DNA from: Methanomicrobiales archaeon | GTDB lineage: Archaea; Halobacteriota; Methanomicrobia; Methanomicrobiales; Methanospirillaceae | NCBI GenBank assembly: GCA_012729535.1 | Contig: JAAYCY010000061.1 | Location: 1-64,000 of the forward strand | Length of the DNA stretch: 64,000 nt | Reading direction: 5' to 3' | In this document: in pieces, positions 8,085-16,368 of the stretch | Layout: each line of letters begins with the position of its first letter | Numbering within the stretch: position 1 is the first letter of the stretch | The notes under the pieces: generated by a model | Databases searched by the model: none | Told to the model about the DNA's origin: nothing | The model's input: only the letters and a program-made list of their open reading frames with translations | Made by a program: the position numbers and the translations under genes

Positions 8085-9161
8085 ATGATCACTATTTTGT
8101 CAATTGTTGGTGCAAGGCCTCAGTTTATAAAATGTGCTCCGTTGTCAAAAAAAATCCGGGAATGGTGCACAGAAATCCTTGTCCATACTGGTCAGCACTA
8201 TGATGAAAATATGTCTGACGTCTTTTTCTCCGAACTAGGTATTCCCAATCCGGATTATAATCTGCATATAGGTTCTGGTAACCATGGAGAGCAGACAGGG
8301 AAAATGCTGGAAGCAATTGAGCAGATACTTCTTGATAAAAAACCTAATCTGGTGTTGGTATATGGGGATACAAACTCCACGATTGCCGGTTCCCTGGCTG
8401 CCTCAAAACTCCACATTCCGGTGGCACATGTAGAAGCTGGTTTACGAAGTTATGATAGAAGAATGCCGGAAGAAATAAACAGGGTTTTAACAGACCATGT
8501 ATCTGATCTATTATTCTGTCCTACCCAGACTGCAGTCAGGAACCTTGAGAAGGAAGGGATAACAAGAAGTGTGTACATTACCGGCGATGTGATGGTTGAT
8601 GCAATCTTTAAAGCTCTTCCTGTTGCCAGAAAAATGAGTAATGTCCTTGCTGATATCCAGGTATTCGCCAATGAATATTATCTTGCAACTATTCACCGGC
8701 CGTCAAACACGGATGATAAAAAAAATCTAGTTTCTATTTTGCAGGCATTTTCTGAGTTATCATATCCGGTAGTGTTTCCTATACATCCCCGGACTAGAAA
8801 ATTCCTGGAAAGTTATGGGATTAGTATATCTGAATATCCGAATATCATCTTTGTTGCACCTCTGCCATATGTGGATATGGTCCGGTTGCTGTTTGATTCC
8901 CGGTTAGTACTCACTGATTCTGGGGGTCTTCAAAAAGAAGCATATATCCTGAAAAAACCGTGTATCACACTCCGGGATACAACTGAGTGGGTTGAAACGG
9001 TAGAAGATGATTGGAATATTCTTGTAGGGGCAGATAAGGCAAAGATAATGAATGGGGTATCAATTCTTGATGGATACATGGGTGTTCATCGTCAGTGTTA
9101 TGGTGATGGGAATGCTTCAGAGAGAATAGTTGGAATTATCAAGGATCATTTATCAGCATGA
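8085..9161 (+). CDS. UDP-N-acetylglucosamine 2-epimerase family (WbpI/WecB-like)
   Basis: Non-hydrolysing epimerase of the GT-B fold. Visible signatures are SIVGARPQFIKCAPL at the N-terminus, HTGQHYDENMS, VYGDTNSTIAGSLAASKL, HVEAGLRSYDRRMPEEINR (including the catalytic acidic residues) and LTDSGGLQKEAY near residue 280. In this position, directly after the dehydrogenase, it probably inverts C2 of UDP-GlcNAc3NAcA to the manno form (WbpI role). A plain UDP-GlcNAc to UDP-ManNAc role is the alternative. A second, divergent copy lies at 14073. The downstream glycosyltransferase start overlaps by 4 nt. Confidence 0.85.
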   Translation: MITILSIVGARPQFIKCAPLSKKIREWCTEILVHTGQHYDENMSDVFFSELGIPNPDYNLHIGSGNHGEQTGKMLEAIEQILLDKKPNLVLVYGDTNSTIAGSLAASKLHIPVAHVEAGLRSYDRRMPEEINRVLTDHVSDLLFCPTQTAVRNLEKEGITRSVYITGDVMVDAIFKALPVARKMSNVLADIQVFANEYYLATIHRPSNTDDKKNLVSILQAFSELSYPVVFPIHPRTRKFLESYGISISEYPNIIFVAPLPYVDMVRLLFDSRLVLTDSGGLQKEAYILKKPCITLRDTTEWVETVEDDWNILVGADKAKIMNGVSILDGYMGVHRQCYGDGNASERIVGIIKDHLSA

Positions 9162-10369
9162 GTTGTTCCAAAAAAATTAATGTAATAGTTTTAGATGTTC
9201 ATCATCCTGAAGATGGAAGAATTAACAGACATATCAAGTATATAACAAATCTTGGTTATATTGTTTTTCACATCAATATAAACCGATACTTTTCGTTCCT
9301 GGAATCCGGGAATTTTTCTAGATATGGTGAAAATGGATATCGTATTACTATTGGTAATACTTCTGAAACGAGTAAAAATCGGATTTTTCTTCAATTTCTT
9401 TTTGTAAGTCCTTTATTGTCACTAAAGATTATTACTATTCTAAAAAAAATTCACTATAATCCTTCAATTCCAACTATTATTCATATTCATGATTATGAAT
9501 TACTAATAACGGCTCAATATCTTCGTTTTTTTCTTCATGGTTTCATAAAAATTGTCTATGACCGTCATGAATATCTTGAGATTTTAAAAGGAAAAAATAT
9601 TTTATTTGATTATATACCTCTTTTTTACGAAAAATTCTCTAAAAAGAGAATTGATGGCCTGGTTGATATTTCAGAATCTCACCTTGAGAAGATCAAGTCA
9701 CAATTCACTTTTTCAAAGAAAATAGTTATTCCAAATTATCCAGATCCGTCATTCATAAAATTTATTGGAATGAATAATAAAATAAAAAAAATTGATGAAA
9801 ATAAAATTTCGATTGTGTATTTTGGTTCATTGGACATTTCATTGGATCGGGATATTTATCTCACACTAGAGGTAATGGAGTCTGTCATTCAAAAAAATTG
9901 TGATGGTAAAGCATATGTTGGAGGACTTACAAGCGACTATTTAATACTTGCAAGATTAAATCAATTAATGCTTAAATATCCAAATCAATTTTTTTATTTA
10001 GGATATGTTTTGAATCAGGATGTGTTAAGTTATACATCAAATGCAACTCTTGGCTTGTTTTTATTAAAATCTAGTAATTCTGTAAGTGGTTCTTCTAATA
10101 AAATATATGAGTATTTAATGTATGGAGTTATTCCGATCATTAAAGGAAATATAGAAAATTTGGATCAAATTAGAGATTGCTCACTCATTTTTTCTGGAAA
10201 TGAAAAAAATGATATGATAATCTCAAAAGTAGATGATTTAGTTGCTGATAAACATATGATGAAATTAATGAGTTATAAATCGTGGGAAAATGGAAAAATT
10301 TTTTCTTTTGATCATGTAAAAGAAAGATATTCGAATTTATACAACGATATTTTAAACATTAAAATTTGA
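9158..10369 (+). CDS. Glycosyltransferase, GT-B fold (family 4-like)
   Basis: This 403-residue protein has the layout of a GT-B glycosyltransferase: an N-terminal Rossmann half (INVIVLDVHHPEDGRINRHI, then IHIHDYELL near residue 113) and a C-terminal half with FGSLDISLDRDIY and a donor-binding region at SSNKIYEYLMYGVIPI. The usual E-x7-E motif is only weakly present (KIYEYLMYG). Overlap by ATGA with the epimerase indicates co-translation. Base composition turns sharply AT-rich here compared with the preceding genes. Sugar specificity is unknown. Confidence 0.75.
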   Translation: MSCSKKINVIVLDVHHPEDGRINRHIKYITNLGYIVFHININRYFSFLESGNFSRYGENGYRITIGNTSETSKNRIFLQFLFVSPLLSLKIITILKKIHYNPSIPTIIHIHDYELLITAQYLRFFLHGFIKIVYDRHEYLEILKGKNILFDYIPLFYEKFSKKRIDGLVDISESHLEKIKSQFTFSKKIVIPNYPDPSFIKFIGMNNKIKKIDENKISIVYFGSLDISLDRDIYLTLEVMESVIQKNCDGKAYVGGLTSDYLILARLNQLMLKYPNQFFYLGYVLNQDVLSYTSNATLGLFLLKSSNSVSGSSNKIYEYLMYGVIPIIKGNIENLDQIRDCSLIFSGNEKNDMIISKVDDLVADKHMMKLMSYKSWENGKIFSFDHVKERYSNLYNDILNIKI

Positions 10370-10435
10370 TTTTTTTAGGTTTTGTAGATATTTGATTATT
10401 TAATTTTTATTTAAATATAATGATAGAAATGAGAA

Positions 10436-11605
10436 ATGTCTAGAAAAAAAATATTGATTATTCCCTCTTGGTATCCCACTGAAGATGAACCTACTTTTGG
10501 GATTTTTTTTAGGGAACAGGCTTTTGAACTAAATAAAAAGTTTGATATTGCTGTTCTATACATTGAAGAGCCAATAAAATTCAATGAATTATCTAAAATA
10601 TTCAAAAAGAAAATTCATATTTTGAATGACAATACAATTTTAACTGTTAATTATAAATATGTGAATTGGTTTCCTCATTGTGAGTGTCTAAAAATATTTT
10701 TGTATCGATTAGCAGCAATCCGGGGATATTTAATTATAAAAAAAGAGTTTGGTAAACCTGATATTTTACACGCTCACTCTACTCTAATGGGAGGATATGG
10801 TGCAATAATTCTGAAAAAATGCTACAATATTCCAGTAATTGTTTCAGAACATGCTAGTTTTTTCGATACTTTTTTTTCTGGCTCTAGAAAAATAATTGCA
10901 TGTGAAGTTTTCAATAATGCGGATAAATACACTGCAGTTAGTAAATATTTATGTGAATTAGTTAAAAAGAAAGGGAGGAGTCAATGTGATGTAATTCCTA
11001 ATTTTATTAATAAGATGAAATTTTATTCTTTAACAAATTCTCAAATGGGTACTAATCAATTCAAACTTTTAAATGTATCTAGTTTAATTGACCTTAAAGG
11101 AATAGATATCTTAATTAAGGCATTAGATATTGTAATCAATAAAAATAAAATAAAAAATGTCAATTTGGATATTGTCGGAAAAGGGCCGGGAGAAAAAAAA
11201 TATCAGGATCTAGTCAAAGAATTCTCATTAGAAAATTACTGTACATTTCATGGTGAAAAATCACCCGAAGAACTGTCTCATTTTTATCATCAAACAAATG
11301 TTGTCGTTATCTCAAGTAGATCTGAAACCTTTGCTATTATAGGTATTGAAGCGATGTCAGTAGGAAAACCAATAATATCAACCTGCTGTGGAGGACCTGA
11401 AGATTATGTTACTCCTGATGTAGGATACTTGGTTGAAAATGAAAATCCAGAAAAACTCGCAATGGGAATCATTTACGTCATGAATAATTATGAAAAGTAC
11501 TCTCCACAAAAAATCAGAGAAATTTTCCTAAATAATTATTCTTCAGATGTTGTTACAGAAAAATGGATGGAGGTTTATTCTAAAATATGTGATGATAGAC
11601 GATAG
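10436..11605 (+). CDS. Family 4 glycosyltransferase
   Basis: GT-B retaining glycosyltransferase of 389 residues. It begins KILIIPSWYPTEDEPTFG, a common opening of the family, with DILHAHSTLMGGYGA near residue 105. The donor site contains LKGIDILIKAL, VGKGPGE and the EAMSVGKPII block preceded by SSRSETFAIIGIE, which supplies the conserved Glu pair. It is the last plus-strand gene before a converging minus-strand block and is very AT-rich. It probably extends a lipid-linked oligosaccharide on the cytoplasmic face. Confidence 0.85.
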   Translation: MSRKKILIIPSWYPTEDEPTFGIFFREQAFELNKKFDIAVLYIEEPIKFNELSKIFKKKIHILNDNTILTVNYKYVNWFPHCECLKIFLYRLAAIRGYLIIKKEFGKPDILHAHSTLMGGYGAIILKKCYNIPVIVSEHASFFDTFFSGSRKIIACEVFNNADKYTAVSKYLCELVKKKGRSQCDVIPNFINKMKFYSLTNSQMGTNQFKLLNVSSLIDLKGIDILIKALDIVINKNKIKNVNLDIVGKGPGEKKYQDLVKEFSLENYCTFHGEKSPEELSHFYHQTNVVVISSRSETFAIIGIEAMSVGKPIISTCCGGPEDYVTPDVGYLVENENPEKLAMGIIYVMNNYEKYSPQKIREIFLNNYSSDVVTEKWMEVYSKICDDRR

Positions 11606-11622
11606 GTTATTATTAATAAACC
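11605..11622. terminator. Palindrome at a convergent gene junction
   Basis: GGTTATTATTAATAAACC is an 18-nt palindrome with one mismatched pair, overlapping the stop of the plus-strand glycosyltransferase and lying 33 nt from the stop of the converging gene at 11655. Its position suggests transcription termination in both directions, but it is too AT-rich for a stable hairpin. Confidence 0.3.
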
Positions 11623-11654
11623 ATATCTAAAAATCTCCAATTTTATCTGATTGC

Positions 11655-12824
11655 TCATCGGATTACTACTTCAGCATTAATATTTAAAAACTTCAGACTA
11701 TTTTTTACAATATCTAATGCATCCCTTGATTTTACTTCAACCTTTGAAAAACCTGAAGCACATTCTTCAAAAATTTTTAGATAAAAATGATCCATTTTTC
11801 CAGTCATTAGATCCTTATAGAACTTTTTTGCATCGCTTCCAAAATACCAATTTTTACATTCGTTAATTAGTTCATCAGTTATTAATATATCTCTATTAGA
11901 AGGTTTATGCTGGTAAAATTGGAGTAGAGAAGAAGTATACAAATTTATAGAAATATTTCCGTTATAATAGTTATTGTAGATTTCTTCTATCATAGGAAAT
12001 ATATTACCTGAATATGGTTGTATGGATGAAAAGAATATTGGAATATTTAAATACCTATTGATTGTCCATGAAATTTTATCATTAATAAATTTTGGAGCGG
12101 GATCAAAATATTTACTTAGCAAAAGAATAGATCTCACACATCCGTTTGTTACTTCAAATTTACCCGATTCAGAAAAGATATAATTTTCATCATATTTTCT
12201 ATATGAGTACCAAGGATTCACTTTTTTTAGTTTTAATATATTTAAATTCTTATTTTCAACAATCCAATAGGGAATATTCCAGGTTAAGTAATTTTTAAAG
12301 ACATTTTGAAAAAAAACATTTTTTTTAACAAAAAAAATGTCTGGAATTGGATTTGATCCTAATGACAAAAAAAGCATTATTAAAGCAGATTTATTAAAAA
12401 AATTTAGGGAAGATAAAATCCCCTTATCAAATCCATCTTTGTCAATAATACGGAAATCAGAATATAATCCATCGTAATTATTCTGGTAAAAGCAATCAAC
12501 AAGGTATTGTAATGATGTTTTATCTGCAAAAAGATCATCTGAATGCAGAATAGTAACATAGTCTCCTGTGATGAATTGAGAACCAGTTTTTATTGCATTT
12601 AATTGACCCTCATTTTCCCGTTTTTCGATATAAATTATTCTTTTATCAGAAATATATTTATTAATAGTTTCTGTAGAATTGTCTGTTGACCCATCATTAA
12701 TGATAATTAATTGCCAATGCCTGTATAATTGTGATAAAACTGACTCAATAGCATGGGATATATAATTATTATCATTATATGTTGGCATTAAAATTGAAAT
12801 GGATGGATTAGTCATCATTTTCAA
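11655..12824 (-). CDS. Family 2 glycosyltransferase
   Basis: The GT-A domain starts ISILMPTYNDNNYISHAIES at about residue 9, with the IINDGSTDNSTETI motif near 40-53 and the DxD equivalent HSDDLFA near 95. The C-terminal half (residues 220-389) has no recognised domain and may define the acceptor. It overlaps the stop of the upstream GT4 gene by ATGA at 12821-12824, so the two minus-strand transferases are coupled. It is strongly AT-rich like its neighbours. Substrate not predictable. Confidence 0.82.
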   Translation of the reverse strand: MKMMTNPSISILMPTYNDNNYISHAIESVLSQLYRHWQLIIINDGSTDNSTETINKYISDKRIIYIEKRENEGQLNAIKTGSQFITGDYVTILHSDDLFADKTSLQYLVDCFYQNNYDGLYSDFRIIDKDGFDKGILSSLNFFNKSALIMLFLSLGSNPIPDIFFVKKNVFFQNVFKNYLTWNIPYWIVENKNLNILKLKKVNPWYSYRKYDENYIFSESGKFEVTNGCVRSILLLSKYFDPAPKFINDKISWTINRYLNIPIFFSSIQPYSGNIFPMIEEIYNNYYNGNISINLYTSSLLQFYQHKPSNRDILITDELINECKNWYFGSDAKKFYKDLMTGKMDHFYLKIFEECASGFSKVEVKSRDALDIVKNSLKFLNINAEVVIR

Positions 12825-14017
12825 ATAAATTTAGAATATATTTCACAAATTTTCTTTGTGTGAGCCAGATATGAATGATTTTCTTCGACAAATTTCCTTG
12901 CGTTTTTACCAACGATTTCTCTTTTATCTTGATTATCCATTAATTCATAAATAACAAGTGCAATATTGTCTGGATCTTTTTCATTAACAAAAAAACCATT
13001 GTTATTGTTAATAATTACTTCTTTCATACCCCCAATTTTTGAGCATATAACTACTTTTCCTGAAGACATTCCCTCCAGCATGGATAACGAGGTTGCTTCC
13101 TGAATATCATTTGAAGTAATTGAAGGTATTAAGACAATATCAGACATTTGAAAATATTGAATTATTTCATTATGTTTAATAGGACCCGTAAAAGTGATTC
13201 TTGGATCAGTGGCGGATATTTTCACAAGATTCTCTTTTAAAATGCCATCTCCTATAATTACTAATTTAATAAAAGGATGGTCGATCTTTTTAATTGCATT
13301 AATTGCATATTCGACTCCATTTTTTGGTACTAATCGTCTTGGAACAATGATTATCAAATCGTTATTATCATAACCTAAAATAGAACGTAGTCTATTTCTC
13401 TCTATATTGGAAACAGGATGAAATTTGTCAGTATCTGTTGCATTTGGAAGAACACTAATGCAATCAGGATTAATTTTAAATTCATCAATAATATATGATT
13501 TTATCCTGTGATCAACAGTTATTACATGATTTGCAGAAATAGTGTTTTTCTTCTCTAATTTATAACAATAATTAAAAAATATATTCTTTTCAATTATATT
13601 GGTAATTTTCGCATAGTCAATAAATTCCCTCGCGAAATATCCATGTAATGTTAAAATTTTAGGAGTATTTCCATTTTTTATGATAGAGTTAAATGCTTCC
13701 AATGCTCCAACATCATGAAAGTGAGCAATTGAATACTCATTTATTGTTATTTTTGAGAGATTTTCCTTTAAAGATTTAATTACTGCACTGAAATGGCGCA
13801 TTTCTGGTGAAATAATCGGCAGAATCTCCCCCTGAATTATACCATTTATTAATAGACTTTTCCGGGATTGAACATTTTTTGTTACATCAACAGGATATAT
13901 ACAGGTATGTTCACAATTTTCAGTTGTTAATCCTCTGTCAAGAAGATCCAAATGAACATGTTTTCCTCCCATATTAGTTAAATTTGGATTATCTGAGGAT
14001 ATTATTAATGCCTTCAT
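12821..14017 (-). CDS. Family 4 glycosyltransferase
   Basis: This 398-residue GT-B transferase has a glycine-poor N-terminus (ALIISSDNPNLTNMGGKHVH), a middle HFHDVGALEAFN segment and SVLPNATDTDKFHP before the donor domain. The donor domain shows IIVPRRLVPKNGVEYAINAI, VIIGDGILKENL, and the EATSLSMLEGMSSGKVVI block with the two conserved Glu residues. It lies downstream of the second UDP-GlcNAc 2-epimerase (55-bp gap) and overlaps the following GT2 gene. A role in assembling a ManNAc-type sugar is plausible from the neighbour only. Confidence 0.83.
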   Translation of the reverse strand: MKALIISSDNPNLTNMGGKHVHLDLLDRGLTTENCEHTCIYPVDVTKNVQSRKSLLINGIIQGEILPIISPEMRHFSAVIKSLKENLSKITINEYSIAHFHDVGALEAFNSIIKNGNTPKILTLHGYFAREFIDYAKITNIIEKNIFFNYCYKLEKKNTISANHVITVDHRIKSYIIDEFKINPDCISVLPNATDTDKFHPVSNIERNRLRSILGYDNNDLIIIVPRRLVPKNGVEYAINAIKKIDHPFIKLVIIGDGILKENLVKISATDPRITFTGPIKHNEIIQYFQMSDIVLIPSITSNDIQEATSLSMLEGMSSGKVVICSKIGGMKEVIINNNNGFFVNEKDPDNIALVIYELMDNQDKREIVGKNARKFVEENHSYLAHTKKICEIYSKFI

Positions 14018-14072
14018 TGTTCTTTGCTCACATTTCTAAAATTAATAAAGATTATTGGTTATTTTGATTTGA

Positions 14073-15146
14073 TTAATTATCTAGGAGAATTTGTACTATC
14101 TGATGAGATGTACAACCATCGCCAAATGGATGGCTCCAATTTATATTTTTCTCCAGCATACTTCGTATAGCTTTTGATATTTCGCTCTTTTCAGTACCTG
14201 ACAATATATTTGATCCAATATCAATTGTTTCAGGTCTTTCTGTATTGTCACGGATAGTCACACAGGGTGTTCCAAGTATACATGTCTCTTCCTGTACTCC
14301 TCCTGAATCAGTAATTACTAATCGGGCATTATCTTCTAGTGTAATGAAATCAAAATAACCTATTGGTTTCGTAAATGAAATATTATCATATTTCAATCCC
14401 ATTGTTTGTAACATATTGCTTGTCCGTGGATGAATTGGAAAAAGAATAGTAAGATTATATTCTTTTTGAATATTACTTATGCACTTTACGATCCTTTTCA
14501 AACGAATATTATCATCTACGTTTTCTGCTCTATGTATTGTTACGAGAATATAATCATTTTTTTCCACATTGAATTTGTCTAAACAGGATTCTCTGTTACT
14601 TGAACTTGTTTTAATATAGTTTATTGAATCAACAATTGTATTACCTGTGATGAAAATCTTATCTTGAGATATTCCTTCTTTAAGTAAATTATGCATTGAA
14701 GTTACTGTTGGGGCAAAAAGAAAAGTTGAAATATGGTCCGTAAGAACTCGGTTAATTTCTTCAGCCATTGTTCTGTCATAACTTCTCAATCCTGCTTCAA
14801 CATGACCAATATTTATTCCAATCTTAGATGCCGCTAATGCTCCTGCTAATACTGTGTTTGTGTCTCCTTGAACCAAAATGATATCCGGGTTTTCACTCAT
14901 TAGAATTTTTTCAATTCCAGTTAGTATAAGTGCTGTTTGTTGGGCATGTGTTCCGGATCCTACTTCTAAATTATATTTTGGTTTTTTTAAAAAGAGATCT
15001 TGAAAAAAAACTTCATCCATTTCATAACTATAATGTTGACCTGAATGTATGACAAAGTAATTAATTTGCCTTTTTTCTAGTTCTCTAATTATTGGAGCCA
15101 TTTTAATGATTTCAGGTCTAGTACCAAGCAATACACAAATTTTCAT
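14073..15146 (-). CDS. wecB: UDP-N-acetylglucosamine 2-epimerase (second copy)
   Basis: Non-hydrolysing UDP-GlcNAc 2-epimerase, 357 residues, with all family blocks: LLGTRPEIIKMAPIIRELE, IHSGQHYSYEMDEVFF, VQGDTNTVLAGALAASKIG, HVEAGLRSYDRTMAEEINR, HRAENVDD and ITDSGGVQEETCILGTPCV. It is clearly divergent from the copy at 8085 and matches classical WecB more closely. It probably makes UDP-ManNAc for the AT-rich glycosyltransferase block. It starts the minus-strand unit 14073-11655. Confidence 0.9.
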   Translation of the reverse strand: MKICVLLGTRPEIIKMAPIIRELEKRQINYFVIHSGQHYSYEMDEVFFQDLFLKKPKYNLEVGSGTHAQQTALILTGIEKILMSENPDIILVQGDTNTVLAGALAASKIGINIGHVEAGLRSYDRTMAEEINRVLTDHISTFLFAPTVTSMHNLLKEGISQDKIFITGNTIVDSINYIKTSSSNRESCLDKFNVEKNDYILVTIHRAENVDDNIRLKRIVKCISNIQKEYNLTILFPIHPRTSNMLQTMGLKYDNISFTKPIGYFDFITLEDNARLVITDSGGVQEETCILGTPCVTIRDNTERPETIDIGSNILSGTEKSEISKAIRSMLEKNINWSHPFGDGCTSHQIVQILLDN

Positions 15147-15275
15147 AATAAAATCTCTAATTATATATAAAGTTTCGAGTATCCGTAATTTTTGTCATAA
15201 TAATTCAAAAGATATAAGTAATTTAATATTAAATGATTAAATGTTTTTATTTTCCTGAATGATCAAATAATCACT

Positions 15276-15992
15276 TCATTTTAAAAATTTTTTTAGGACC
15301 ATTCTAAAAATATAGATGTCTTTATCCTTTAAATATAATGCATCATTTGGAATATCTGGATTATAATCTCCTACAAATTTCAGCCCTATTTTTGATATTA
15401 AGTATTGTAGATAATTTAAATTAATATCTGGATAATCGAAAGTTAAAATTATCTGACCGTCATCTTTTAATGTTCTTTTAAACTCAAGAAGAGTATTTTT
15501 GATAATTGATGGTAAAATATAACGAATCCCGGGAATTGATGATAGTTTAGGTTTTTTGTTATAAAAATCTTGAAGGTGCTCTAGCACAGAGATACAAAAT
15601 ATCTTATCAAATGTTTTATCACTAAATGGAAGTTCATCGATATCCCCCGAATAATACTTTATCAATTCATAATCACTTATTTTTAAAATCTCTATCGCTT
15701 CATCTCCAAAATCTTCAATTATTGCATTATACAACCGTTCTCGATTAAGAATTGAGATATCATGATCAATTGCATATACTTCTCTACATTTCTCCGCCAT
15801 ATAAAATTTAAAAGGGTGACTTACTCCACATGCTGCATCTAATATGGTATCATCCTGCTTCCCAAATTGCGAAGCCCAAAAATATTCATATGGTCTTGAT
15901 GGCCAGCAATCAGGAAGAGAAAAGAAAAAATCTGATGTATAATTATCTGTTTTTACAAAAAATCTTGAGGTATTTTCTTCTGAATTGATCAT
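15276..15992 (-). CDS. Class I SAM-dependent methyltransferase
   Basis: This 238-residue protein has the SAM-binding motif I as ILDAACGVSHPFKFY (residues about 54-68), an acidic motif II at VYAIDHDIS that would bind the ribose, and DELPFSDKTFDKIFCISVLE as motif IV/post-motif. No membrane segment is seen. In this context O-methylation of a surface sugar is likely but not shown. The gene is AT-rich and separated by about 130 bp from the upstream end of the epimerase gene. Confidence 0.8.
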   Translation of the reverse strand: MINSEENTSRFFVKTDNYTSDFFFSLPDCWPSRPYEYFWASQFGKQDDTILDAACGVSHPFKFYMAEKCREVYAIDHDISILNRERLYNAIIEDFGDEAIEILKISDYELIKYYSGDIDELPFSDKTFDKIFCISVLEHLQDFYNKKPKLSSIPGIRYILPSIIKNTLLEFKRTLKDDGQIILTFDYPDINLNYLQYLISKIGLKFVGDYNPDIPNDALYLKDKDIYIFRMVLKKFLK

Positions 15993-16368
15993 TTTTTAAT
16001 TCTCTTTACTTTTATTACCGATATTTAATGAATATATATTCTCCGAAAATAATAAGAACCGTTTAAAAACCACTCTACTTTATTGCTTTCGGTGCAAAAT
16101 TTTTGATTTGAGTTGTTCATATTAATTCAACTTTTTTTACCTATGGAAATATTTGGTCGTGATCTAACATTGAACACTCGTTACCGTCGAGGGTTCGTTT
16201 CCACATTGTCATTTGGGCTTCGCACGAAGTTGTTACCAACAACACACGCCGGATTAGGTACATCTTGGTTGGAAGGGGTGGCTTATTAGGAAATCCAGAA
16301 TATTACTTCATGTCGTACTCATGCAAAAGTCTCATAAGAAATTATATTTAAGTAAATTCTGATCTTTT
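15993..16368. other. Intergenic stretch with a GC-richer block and a hairpin
   Basis: This 376-bp gap between the methyltransferase and the ABC transporter gene is AT-rich at both ends. A block at about 16143-16290 is noticeably richer in GC. GAACACTCG (16172-16180), a 7-nt loop and CGAGGGTTC (16188-16196) form a hairpin with one mismatch. A 48-codon plus-strand frame (16143 to the TAG near 16287) covers the block but resembles nothing I know. It may be a remnant of a lost gene or mobile element. Confidence 0.4.

Noticed and set aside
16188-16205. GGGTTCGTTTCC as a tRNA T-arm
   Set aside because: No matching acceptor stem, anticodon arm or D-arm can be built around it.
16143-16287. 48-codon plus-strand frame in the 16.1-kb gap
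   Set aside because: Too short and unlike any known protein; kept only as a possible relic within the intergenic entry.
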